Origin: Myxococcus dinghuensis
GTDB lineage: Bacteria > Myxococcota > Myxococcia > Myxococcales > Myxococcaceae
Direction of reading: 5' to 3'
DNA: 64,000 nt
Assembly (NCBI RefSeq): GCF_024198235.1
Contig: NZ_JAKCFB010000019.1
Location: forward strand, 1 to 64,000
Shown here in pieces: positions 37,779 through 45,943 of this stretch. A program made the translations under genes and the position numbers. The first letter of the stretch is position 1, and each line of letters starts with the position of its first letter. Under the pieces are notes generated by a model. It searched no databases and had not been told where the DNA came from. It saw only the letters and a list, made by a program, of their open reading frames with translations.

Positions 37779-39909
37779 TGTCGTTCAAGCGGGCCACCAC
37801 GCCCCGGGCGTCGAGCAGCCGGCGGACGACCCGGTAGCGGTGGTGGAGGATGGACTCGAGCGGATCCAGCGCCAGCCCCCGCTCGTAGGTCTCCAGCGCC
37901 CGGACGAGCTGCCCGTCCCGCTCCAGGGCGGAGCCCGACAGGAAGTGCACCCGGGCCATGCCCGCCGCCTGCGGGCGGCGCGCCAGGAACTCGCGGCGCA
38001 GGCAGTCCAGTTGCTCCGTGGTGAGGCCCGCCTCCAGACACCGGGCGATGCCCCGGTGGTTGCCGCGCCAGGCGTCGTAGAGCGCCCGCTGCGTCACCGT
38101 CCCCAGCACCTCCCCCGCCTCGCGCAGCCGCCCCATCACCGAGTCCAGGAGGAGCCCCTGCGAGGGAGACAGCGGACGCTGGCGGAGCCCATCCACCAAC
38201 GCGCGCGCCTCCCTCGCCCGCGCGCGCACCTCCCCCAGGTCCGCGTCGGCCGCCAGCTCCAGCACCGCGTAGTGGTCCCCGGCCAGTCGGGTCCGGAACG
38301 ACTCCAGCACGCGCGCCGCGTCGGGATCATCCGCGACCATCCGCGCCGCGGGCGGCCGGGCCCCCTGCCCTCCACGCAGGAGCTGATCCACCGAGGCCTT
38401 GAGCGCGGCGGTGGCCTCGACGAACTGGACCCCGAAGCCGGTGGCCATGCCCCAGACGCGGGCCTGATCCGCCGGGACGTGGCGCACCACCTCGCAGAGC
38501 ACCGACTGGGGCCCCGCCTCCAGCTCCAGCACCACCGGCATGCGGGTGAACAATGGCGGCAGGATGCTGTCGCTGCGCAGGAACAGGCCCCCGCGCGACA
38601 GGTCCGAGCCGGTGAGCCAGACCGGCGTCTCGCCCGGGCGCAGCACCACGCGCACCGGGAGTTCCACGGAGCGGGGCCGCGAGGGGGTCCCGCCTCGCGC
38701 GGCGGCCCGCGGCTGGGGCGTCCCCGACACGGGCAGGGAGGGCGCGGCGACGGGTGGGTCGACGGGTGCCCCCGGTGGAGGAGCGCCGGCCCACTTCGGG
38801 ACGGAGGACCTGGGACCCGGTGCCCAAGGCACCCCGGGCTCCCCCACCGTGCGCTCGGTGATGGGCGAGGACAACGCCCGGGCGGCCGGGGGCGGCGAGC
38901 CGGCGACGGCGGGCACGGACCCGCGGACGCGCGCGCGCGGCGGCTCCGCCATGGCGCCCTCGAGCGCGGCGCGCATCACCGCCGCGGTGGTGAAGCGCTC
39001 CTCCGGGGCCTTGGCGAGCGCATGCAGGATGACGCGCTCCAGGGCGGGGGGCACGGCGGGGTGGATGGAGCGCGGGGGTGGCGGCGCGCGCATCTGGTGC
39101 GCCACGAGCTGCGCCGTCAACCCCTCGTCCTCGAAGGGTAGCCGCCCGGTGACGAGCTGGTAGGCGATGATGCCCAGCGAGTACAGGTCCGCGCGTCCGT
39201 CCACGCGGCGACTCAGCGACTGCTCCGGGGCCATGTACTCGGGCGTGCCCACGATGATGCCCGCGTGCGTCTGGGGCATGTTCGCGTCCACCAGCTTCGC
39301 GATGCCGAAGTCGAGCACCTTCACGAAGGGCGTTCCGCGTCCGCGCCGCACGAGGAAGACGTTGTCCGGCTTCAGGTCGCGGTGGACGATGCCACTCAGG
39401 TGCGCGGCCTGGAGCGCGTCACAGACCTGCGCGAGCACCGACACGACCGCGCGCGCCGGCAGCGGCGTCCCCACCCAGGCCGACAGCGGCGCGCCGTCCA
39501 GGTACTCCATGATGAGGTAGGGCCGCGGCGGGCCGGCGTTCAGGTCGAAGATGCTGACGATGTTCTCGTGCCCGATGACGTTCACCGCCCGGGCCTCGGC
39601 GTGGAAGCGCAGGACCAGCTCCGGGTACATCGCCAGGTGCTCGTGCAGCACCTTCACCGCCACGCGGCTGCCGATGGAGACGTGCTCCCCCAGGTACACC
39701 GTGCCCATGCCCCCACGGCCCAGCCTGCGCACCAACCGGAAGCTCCCCAGCCGCGTGCCCACCAGCGGATCCACCTCCACCCCCGGAGCGGTGCACCGGG
39801 GCTTCGGTGGCGGCTGGCCGTCGGGGCGCACCAGCGTCGAACACGACGTCGCCGCCCCGTGTCGCTGGCCGCACGCACCGCACGCATCACCGCTGATCAT
39901 CTCGGCCAT
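37762..39909 (-). CDS. Ser/Thr protein kinase with PilZ-like domain
   Basis: 715 aa from the ATG at 39909, chosen for the GGGGGAG box just upstream; the frame is open 67 codons further but without homology. A short Cys-containing N-terminus (GDACGACGQRHG: C10, C13, with H17) looks like a possible metal knuckle. The kinase is ~55-320: glycine loop LGRGGMGTVYLG, K86 in VAVKVL, HRDLKPDN (176-183), DFGIA (200-204), VGTPEYMAPEQ. A Pro/Ala linker leads to a PilZ-like region (~445-560: SVELPVRVVLRPGE, SDLSRGGLFLRSDS, FGVQFVEAT). Its R-x3-R part is not canonical, so c-di-GMP binding is uncertain. The last ~130 residues are helical/TPR-like (ALETYERGLALDPLES). Confidence 0.88.
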   Translation of the reverse strand: MAEMISGDACGACGQRHGAATSCSTLVRPDGQPPPKPRCTAPGVEVDPLVGTRLGSFRLVRRLGRGGMGTVYLGEHVSIGSRVAVKVLHEHLAMYPELVLRFHAEARAVNVIGHENIVSIFDLNAGPPRPYLIMEYLDGAPLSAWVGTPLPARAVVSVLAQVCDALQAAHLSGIVHRDLKPDNVFLVRRGRGTPFVKVLDFGIAKLVDANMPQTHAGIIVGTPEYMAPEQSLSRRVDGRADLYSLGIIAYQLVTGRLPFEDEGLTAQLVAHQMRAPPPPRSIHPAVPPALERVILHALAKAPEERFTTAAVMRAALEGAMAEPPRARVRGSVPAVAGSPPPAARALSSPITERTVGEPGVPWAPGPRSSVPKWAGAPPPGAPVDPPVAAPSLPVSGTPQPRAAARGGTPSRPRSVELPVRVVLRPGETPVWLTGSDLSRGGLFLRSDSILPPLFTRMPVVLELEAGPQSVLCEVVRHVPADQARVWGMATGFGVQFVEATAALKASVDQLLRGGQGARPPAARMVADDPDAARVLESFRTRLAGDHYAVLELAADADLGEVRARAREARALVDGLRQRPLSPSQGLLLDSVMGRLREAGEVLGTVTQRALYDAWRGNHRGIARCLEAGLTTEQLDCLRREFLARRPQAAGMARVHFLSGSALERDGQLVRALETYERGLALDPLESILHHRYRVVRRLLDARGVVARLNDRARPP

Positions 39910-40087
39910 GCCACTCCCCCGGGCCTGCCTGGATAATCTGGACATTCCCGTCCGTGGGCGACCACTGCCGGTGCGCGCCGGTGTCGGGTGGATTGATGCA
40001 ATCCAGGCCCGGGGTGCATGACGAGGGTTGGCGGCCCAACGCTGGAGGTGCCGACAATCCAGCACCCTGGAATAGAGTGCGCGCCCC

Positions 40088-41050
40088 ATGTCCGGCACCC
40101 CACGTCGCATCCCCCTCGTCGACCTGTCCCACTACCGCTCCGGCACCCCCTCCGAGCGGGCCCGCTTCGTGAGCGTCTTCGGTGAAGGGCTGCGGGAGTT
40201 CGGGTTCGTGTCGGTGGTGGGCCATGGCATCGACGACGGGCTCATCCGCCGCACGTACGCGGACGTGGCGAGCCTGTTCGACCAGCCGGAGGCGGTGAAG
40301 TCGCGCTACGCGGTGCCGACCCTCGCGGGCCAGCGCGGCTACACGGGCTATGGCCAGGAGCACGCCAAGGACCGCAAGGTGGGTGACTTGAAGGAGTTCT
40401 GGCACGTCGGCCGCGAGCTGCCGGCGGAGCATCCGTACCTGGCGCACTACGGCGCCAACGTGTGGCCGGAGGAGGTGCCGTCCTTCCGGGAGCACACCCT
40501 GGCCCTGTTCCGCGAGCTGGACGGCGCGGCGAGCCTGCTGCTCCAGTCGCTCGCGGAGTTCTTCGGCGTGCCGCGCACCGCGTTCAGCGACATGGCCACG
40601 GACGGCAACTCCGTGCTGCGGCTCATCCACTACCCGCCCCTCAAGGAGCGCTTCATCCCCGGAGGCGTCCGCGCCGCCGAGCACGAGGACATCAACCTCA
40701 TCACCCTGCTGTGCGAGGGCACCGCGTCCGGCCTGGAGCTGCTGACGCGCGACGGGGAGTGGCTGCCCGTGGACACGCTGCGCGGGCAGATCGTCGTGGA
40801 CTCGGGCGACATGCTCAGCCGCGTGACGAACAACGTCATCCCCGCCACCACGCACCGCGTGGTCAACCCGCGCAGCGCCGCCGAGGACACGGTCCGCTAC
40901 TCGCTCCCCTTCTTCTGCCACCCGCGCTCCGACTGCGTGCTCCAGCCGCTGCCCTCGACCGAGACGGCGGACAACCCCGCCCGCCACGCGGCCATCACCG
41001 CCGGCGCGTTCCTCCAGCAGCGCCTGCGGGAGAACGGCCTGCTGAAGTAG
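40088..41050 (+). CDS. 2-oxoglutarate/Fe(II) oxygenase, isopenicillin N synthase-like
   Basis: 320 aa. The N-terminal DIOX_N segment is RIPLVDLSHYRSG then GFVSVVGHGIDDGLIRRTYA. The jelly-roll core carries the iron ligands H-x-D in AAEHEDINLITLL and the distal His in IPATTHRVVNP, with R-x-S (VRYSLPFF) for 2-oxoglutarate. All key residues are present, so the enzyme should be active on a small molecule. The substrate cannot be deduced; the nitrilase-like gene 19 bp downstream may act on the same pathway. Confidence 0.85.
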   Translation: MSGTPRRIPLVDLSHYRSGTPSERARFVSVFGEGLREFGFVSVVGHGIDDGLIRRTYADVASLFDQPEAVKSRYAVPTLAGQRGYTGYGQEHAKDRKVGDLKEFWHVGRELPAEHPYLAHYGANVWPEEVPSFREHTLALFRELDGAASLLLQSLAEFFGVPRTAFSDMATDGNSVLRLIHYPPLKERFIPGGVRAAEHEDINLITLLCEGTASGLELLTRDGEWLPVDTLRGQIVVDSGDMLSRVTNNVIPATTHRVVNPRSAAEDTVRYSLPFFCHPRSDCVLQPLPSTETADNPARHAAITAGAFLQQRLRENGLLK

Positions 41051-41069
41051 CCTCGCCCGAGCGCGCGCC

Positions 41070-42119
41070 GTGGACACCGCCTCGCACGTCGAGCTGTATG
41101 CCCTCCAGCCCCAGGTCTCCCTGGAGGACTACGCCTCGCCTGCGGCCTTCTCCGCGAGACACCGGGCCCTGGCCGCGCGCGTGGACGCGCTGCGCGAGAG
41201 GGACGCGGCGGGACGTCCCCGCCATCCCGCCCTCGTCGTGTGGCCCGAGTGGGTGGGCACGGCGCTCGCCTTCCTGGGCCAGGTGTCGCGCGTGAGGGGG
41301 CAGCCGACGCTGCGGTCCGCGATGAAGCGCGTCGCCTGGGCGGAGGCCTTCCCCCTGTGGCGCACGTGGCGCGAGCTGCGCCCCCCTGGCTGGCTCGAGG
41401 GCCTGCACGTGCTGCTCGCGCCCCGCACCCACCGGGTGATGTGGGAGACGTTCTCGGCCATCGCCCGGGACTTCGACCTGTGGGTGGTGGCGGGGAGCGC
41501 ACTGCTGCCCGCGAACCGACGTGGACAGGACACACCGGACTTCGAGCCGTACGGCACGCGCACCTACAACACGGGCTACACCTTCGCGCCGAGCGGCCAC
41601 TGCGTCGCCGTGACGCGCAAGGTGAACCTGGTGCCCACGCGCGAGGACGTGCTCCACCTGAGCCCGGGCCGGCCCGAGGACCTCGCGCTCGTGCCCACGC
41701 CCTTCGGGCGGCTGGGGACGGTGCTCTGCTACGACGCCTTCCGCGCGCCCCACACGTCCGAGGAGCCCTGGTTCGTGCCCTGCGCGCAGTACCTGGACTC
41801 GCTCGGGGCGGACGTCCTCGCGCAGCCCTCGTCCAACGTCTGGCCGTGGGAGGCGACCGCGCCCGTGGACACGCGTGGAGGCGCTCGCTCCCGCGGTGAG
41901 CAGTGGCACGCGGAGGGACTGGCCTCGCAGCTCCCCGCGCTGCGACACGTGCGCTACGCGGTGAATGCGCAGCTCGCGGGGGGATACCTCGACCAGCGCT
42001 TCGGCGCGCCCTCGCTCATCCTGGGGCGCACGTCTTCGGGGGAGGCCCGCGTCCTCGCCCGCTCCGAGCATCCGCGCGAGGAGGACGTGCTCCACGTCAC
42101 CGTGCCCGTGGGCGATTGA
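41070..42119 (+). CDS. Nitrilase/carbon-nitrogen hydrolase superfamily protein
   Basis: 349 aa, GTG start 19 bp after the oxygenase stop. The catalytic triad fits the superfamily: Glu in VVWPEWVGTA, Lys in TRKVNLVPT, Cys in TVLCYDAFRAP. Further family-like parts are WVVAGSALLP, PTPFGRLGTVLCYD, the SLGADVLAQPSSN segment, and NAQLAGGYLDQRFGAPSLI. It hydrolyses a C-N bond of an unknown amide or nitrile. Strand order and close spacing suggest a two-gene operon with the oxygenase. Confidence 0.82.
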   Translation: MDTASHVELYALQPQVSLEDYASPAAFSARHRALAARVDALRERDAAGRPRHPALVVWPEWVGTALAFLGQVSRVRGQPTLRSAMKRVAWAEAFPLWRTWRELRPPGWLEGLHVLLAPRTHRVMWETFSAIARDFDLWVVAGSALLPANRRGQDTPDFEPYGTRTYNTGYTFAPSGHCVAVTRKVNLVPTREDVLHLSPGRPEDLALVPTPFGRLGTVLCYDAFRAPHTSEEPWFVPCAQYLDSLGADVLAQPSSNVWPWEATAPVDTRGGARSRGEQWHAEGLASQLPALRHVRYAVNAQLAGGYLDQRFGAPSLILGRTSSGEARVLARSEHPREEDVLHVTVPVGD

Positions 42120-42135
42120 GCGCGAGGCGCGGTCG

Positions 42136-43575
42136 TCAGTCGCCGAGCTTCTTCTTGAGCAGCTCGTTGACGAGCGTCGGGTTGCCCTTGCCCTTCATGG
42201 CGCGCATCACCTGGCCCACGAAGAAGCCGAACACCTGCTTCTTGCCCGCGCGGTACTTCTCCACCTCGCCCGCGTTCCTCGCGAGGATGTCGTCCACCAC
42301 CGCCTCGATGGCGCCGGTGTCGCTCACCTGGGCCAGGCCCTTCTCCGCGATGATGTCCGCGGGCGCCTTGCCGGTGCGGAACATCTCCCCCAGCACGTCC
42401 TTGCCCGCGTTGTTGGAGAGGGTGCCCGCGTCCACCGCCGTGAGCAGCTCCGCGAGCCGCTCGGGCGTGAAGCGCAGCGCGGACACCGGCATCGCCTCCT
42501 CCTTCAGGAGTCGCAGCAGCTCACCGAGGAACCAGTTGGAGAGCTTCTTCGCGTCCGGGTACTTCGCCGCGCACACATCGAAGAAGTCCGCCAGCGGGCG
42601 CTCCGCGGTGAGCGTGCGCGCGTCGTACGCGGGCAGCCCGTACTGCTGGACGAAGCGCTGGAGCTTGGGGCGGGGCAGCTCGGGGAGCCGCTGCCCCATC
42701 GATTCGATGGTGGCCGTCGTGACGAGCAGGGGCGGCAGGTCCGGCTCCGGGAAGTACCGGTAGTCGTGCGCGTCCTCCTTGCTGCGCATGGAGCGCGTGA
42801 CGCCCTTGTTCGTGTCCCAGAGGCGCGTCTCCTGGGCCACCTTCCCGCCGGACTCGATGACGTCCACCTGCCGGGCGATCTCGTACTCGATGGCCTGCTT
42901 CACGAAGCGGAACGAGTTGAGGTTCTTCAGCTCGCAGCGCTGGCCGAAGGTGTCGGAGCCCCTGGGCATCACCGACACGTTGGCGTCGCAGCGGAAGCTC
43001 CCCTCCTCCAGGTTGCCGTCGTTGACGCCCAGGTAGACGAGCACGTCGCGCAGCGCCTTGAGGTACTCCACCGCCTCGTCCGCGTCGCGCAGGTCCGGGT
43101 CGCTGACGATTTCGAGCAGCGGCACGCCCGCGCGGTTGAGATCCACCAGGCTCTGGCCCTCGCTCGCGTCGTGGACGTTCTTGCCCGCGTCCTCCTCCAT
43201 GTGGATGCGGCGCACGCGGATGACCTTCTCCCCCCGCGGCGTGTCGATGGTGAGCCGTCCGTGCTCGCAGATGGGCAGGTCGTACTGCGTGATTTGATAG
43301 CCCTTGGGCAGGTCCGGGTAGAAGTAGTTCTTCCGGCTCCACACGCTCCTCGACCGCACCTCGCACCCGAGCGCCAGGCCGGTGAGCACCGCGAACTCCA
43401 CCACGCGCTGGTTGAGCACGGGCAGCACGCCGGGCATGCCCAGGCACACCGGACAGGTGTGGAGGTTCGGCTCGGCGCCGAACGCGGTGGAGCAGCCGCA
43501 GAAAATCTTGGACTGCGTGAGCAACTGCGCGTGGACCTCGAGGCCGATGACGGGCTGGAAATCGCTCACGGGCAT
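42136..43575 (-). CDS. gatB: Aspartyl/glutamyl-tRNA amidotransferase subunit B
   Basis: 479 aa from the ATG at 43575, at the conserved DFQPVIGLEVHAQLLTQSKI opening. The frame is open upstream but overlaps gatA. Family motifs: FCGCSTAFGAEPNLHTCPVC (zinc cysteines), KNYFYPDLPKGYQI, RIHMEEDAGK, DFNR-like SLVDLNRAGVPLLEI, YRYFPEPDLPPL. The C-terminal YqeY-type tail domain is complete. With GatA and GatC it converts Glu-tRNA(Gln) and/or Asp-tRNA(Asn) to the amidated form. Third of three gat genes, 16 bp after gatA. Confidence 0.95.
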   Translation of the reverse strand: MPVSDFQPVIGLEVHAQLLTQSKIFCGCSTAFGAEPNLHTCPVCLGMPGVLPVLNQRVVEFAVLTGLALGCEVRSRSVWSRKNYFYPDLPKGYQITQYDLPICEHGRLTIDTPRGEKVIRVRRIHMEEDAGKNVHDASEGQSLVDLNRAGVPLLEIVSDPDLRDADEAVEYLKALRDVLVYLGVNDGNLEEGSFRCDANVSVMPRGSDTFGQRCELKNLNSFRFVKQAIEYEIARQVDVIESGGKVAQETRLWDTNKGVTRSMRSKEDAHDYRYFPEPDLPPLLVTTATIESMGQRLPELPRPKLQRFVQQYGLPAYDARTLTAERPLADFFDVCAAKYPDAKKLSNWFLGELLRLLKEEAMPVSALRFTPERLAELLTAVDAGTLSNNAGKDVLGEMFRTGKAPADIIAEKGLAQVSDTGAIEAVVDDILARNAGEVEKYRAGKKQVFGFFVGQVMRAMKGKGNPTLVNELLKKKLGD

Positions 43576-43591
43576 GGCGGACACACCGGGG

Positions 43592-45067
43592 TCATGCGCC
43601 CTGCGCCGGCAGCGGCGCGAAGCGGCGGGAGTAGTCGTGCTCGCGCTCGAAGGCGCGCGCGACGCGGAGCAGGAGGGCTTCTTCGAAGGGCCGCCCCAGA
43701 ACCTGCAGGCCCACGGGCAGCCCCGCCTTCGTGAAGCCACACGGCACGGACAGCCCGGGCACGCCCGCCAGGTTGCACGGCAGCGTGTAGACGTCCATGA
43801 GGTACATGGACAGCGGGTCGTCCACCTTCTCCCCCAGCTTGAACGGGGGCACCGGCGAGGCGGGCGTCAGGAGCGCGTCCACGTCGCGGAACACACGCAG
43901 GAAGTCCTCGCGGATGAGCGTGCGGACCTTCTGCGCGCGCAGGTAGTAGGCGTCGTAGTAGCCCGCGGACAACGCGTACGTGCCCAGCATGATTCGCCGC
44001 TTGGCCTCGGGGCCGAAGCCGCGCTCGCGCGTCTGCGAGTACAGCTCCTTCAGTCCGCGCGCGTCCTTCGCTCGCAGGCCGTAGCGGATGCCGTCGTAGC
44101 GGGCCAGGTTGCTCGACGCCTCGGCCGGGGCGATGAGGTAGTACGTCGCCAGCGCGTGCCGCGTGTGGGGCAGCGACACGTCCACCAGCGTCGCGCCCAG
44201 CCGCTCGTATTCGCGGAGCGCCGCGCGGACGGAGGCCTCCACCTCCGAGTCCATGCCCTCGGCGAAGTACTCCCGAGGCACGCCCAGCCGCAGACCGCGC
44301 ACGCCCTCCTCCAACCCCGCGGAGTAGTCCGGCGTCTCCACCGCCGCGGACGTCGAGTCCAACGGGTCGTGCCGGGCGAGCAGTTGCAGCAGCGCCGCCG
44401 CGTCCCCCACCGTGCGCGTCATGGGCCCGGGCTGGTCCAGCGACGAGGCGTAGGCGATGACGCCGTAGCGCGACACGCGGCCATACGTCGGCTTGAGGCC
44501 CACCGTGTTGGTGAAGGCCGCGGGCTGGCGGATGGAGCCGCCCGTGTCCGTCCCCAGCGCGCCGAACACCTCGCGCGCCGCCACCGCCGCCGCCGAGCCT
44601 CCCGAGGAGCCTCCCGGCGTGCGCGTCAGGTCCCAGGGGTTGTGGGTGGGGAAGTACGCGCTGGACTCGTTGGAGGAGCCCATGGCGAACTCGTCCAGGT
44701 TCAGCTTGCCCAACAGCGGCAGGCCCGCCTCCTTCAGCAGGCGCACCACCGTGGCGTCGAACGGCGGGACGAAGCCCTCCAGCACCCGCGAGCCGGCCGT
44801 GGTCTCCACGCCCTCCGTGAGGAAGAGGTCCTTGAGGCCCACCGGCACGCCGTCCAGCGCGCTCGCCGGAGTGCCGGCCTTGCGGCGCGCATCGCTGGCC
44901 TCGGCGGCGGCCAGGGCACCTTCCGCGTCCACGCGCAGGAAGGCGCGCACCTGGGGGTCGACCCGGGCGATGCGCTCCAGGCTCGCGCGGGTGGCCTCCA
45001 CGGAGGACACCTCGCCCGAGGCCAGCTTGCGCGCCAGCTCCAGCATCGTGAGGTCCGTGAGCTGCAT
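43592..45067 (-). CDS. gatA: Aspartyl/glutamyl-tRNA amidotransferase subunit A
   Basis: 491 aa, amidase-signature enzyme. Catalytic Lys is in GVPVGLKDLFL, the Ser pair in RTPGGSSGGSAAAVAA, and GALGTDTGGSIRQPAAF holds the nucleophile. PTYGRVSRYGVIAYASSLDQ and GVPGLSVPCGF are also typical. It frees ammonia from glutamine for transfer to the mischarged tRNA. Start 24 bp after gatC. Confidence 0.96.
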   Translation of the reverse strand: MQLTDLTMLELARKLASGEVSSVEATRASLERIARVDPQVRAFLRVDAEGALAAAEASDARRKAGTPASALDGVPVGLKDLFLTEGVETTAGSRVLEGFVPPFDATVVRLLKEAGLPLLGKLNLDEFAMGSSNESSAYFPTHNPWDLTRTPGGSSGGSAAAVAAREVFGALGTDTGGSIRQPAAFTNTVGLKPTYGRVSRYGVIAYASSLDQPGPMTRTVGDAAALLQLLARHDPLDSTSAAVETPDYSAGLEEGVRGLRLGVPREYFAEGMDSEVEASVRAALREYERLGATLVDVSLPHTRHALATYYLIAPAEASSNLARYDGIRYGLRAKDARGLKELYSQTRERGFGPEAKRRIMLGTYALSAGYYDAYYLRAQKVRTLIREDFLRVFRDVDALLTPASPVPPFKLGEKVDDPLSMYLMDVYTLPCNLAGVPGLSVPCGFTKAGLPVGLQVLGRPFEEALLLRVARAFEREHDYSRRFAPLPAQGA

Positions 45068-45091
45068 GACGGGCGTCTCCGGGGGCGGCTG

Positions 45092-45379
45092 CTATTCGAT
45101 GATCTTCGGCACCGCGAAGCTCGTCCCGACCTTCGCCGGGGCGTTGGCCAGGGACTTCTCCGGCGGCAGCGACGGCCGCGCCACGTCCTCGCGCAAGAGC
45201 GACGCGGCGAGCGTGGCGTGCGAGGTGGGCTCCACCGTCTCCACATCGACCGACTGTAGCTGAGCCACCGCGTCCAGCACGGCAGACAACTGGGTGGCGA
45301 AGCGCTGCTCCTCCTCGGGAGTCAGCGCCAGCCTCGCCAGCGTGGCCACGTGACGCACCTGCTCGAGCGTGAGGGCCAT
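45092..45379 (-). CDS. gatC: Aspartyl/glutamyl-tRNA amidotransferase subunit C
   Basis: 95 aa: MALTLEQVRHVATLARLALT, PEEEQRFATQLSAVLDAVAQ, then VDVETVEPTSHA and the R-E-D segment. Standard GatC length and motifs. It stabilises GatA folding and joins it to GatB. First gat gene in the cluster, 25 bp after the zinc-ribbon gene. Confidence 0.94.
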   Translation of the reverse strand: MALTLEQVRHVATLARLALTPEEEQRFATQLSAVLDAVAQLQSVDVETVEPTSHATLAASLLREDVARPSLPPEKSLANAPAKVGTSFAVPKIIE

Positions 45380-45404
45380 GACGGGGAGCCTCCTCGCGGC
45401 GGGA

Positions 45405-45740
45405 CTACTTGCGCTTGAACAGGTTGAGGATGGCGCCCATCACCTTGCCACTGCCCTCATGCCCGTGCTGCTTCATGAGCTCGTCCAGCTCGCCGGAGTC
45501 CAGGAAGACGCCGCCACAGTTGAAGCACGTCTCCAGCTCGACGTTGCCCTGCTTGAGCGTCTGCAGGTCCATGCCGCACTTGGGGCACTTCATCCAGTGC
45601 AGCTTCTTGAGCTCCTCGCGCTGCTTGTCCGCGGTCTCCGCGGCCTGCTGGAGGGCCAGCTTGCGCTTCTTCTCAATCTCCTCCCGGGCGAAGTACTCCT
45701 CCTCGGTCGAAGACGGCTTGTCCGTTCGGTTGTCGGCCAT
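45405..45740 (-). CDS. Zinc-ribbon (zf-TFIIB) protein
   Basis: 111 aa from the ATG at 45740. A charged coiled-coil helix (residues ~12-48, EEEYFAREEIEKKRKLALQQ) precedes a TFIIB-type zinc ribbon: MKCPKCGMDLQTLKQG and ETCFNCGGVFLDSGELDEL (C-x2-C...C-x2-C). The tail is basic, LNLFKRK. Family members are small regulators or scaffolds of unknown role. It precedes gatC by 25 bp in what seems one operon, a link also useful for comparative checks. Confidence 0.82.
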   Translation of the reverse strand: MADNRTDKPSSTEEEYFAREEIEKKRKLALQQAAETADKQREELKKLHWMKCPKCGMDLQTLKQGNVELETCFNCGGVFLDSGELDELMKQHGHEGSGKVMGAILNLFKRK

Positions 45741-45943
45741 GGGGTGGATCCTCCAAGGAAATCGTGGCGGCACCATACCCGCTTCGGTGGAGCACGCAGC
45801 CGAAATGTAGGCCTTGTGTCCCGTACACTCCGCCCCTGCTGGAAGGACTGCCGGAAAATTGACCACTCCCCCCTCCTCCCTACACTCGTCGCGGGCATTG
45901 CTACAGCCCGCTACGCGGCTGGGACGCGCAGAGGGAAGAGGTC

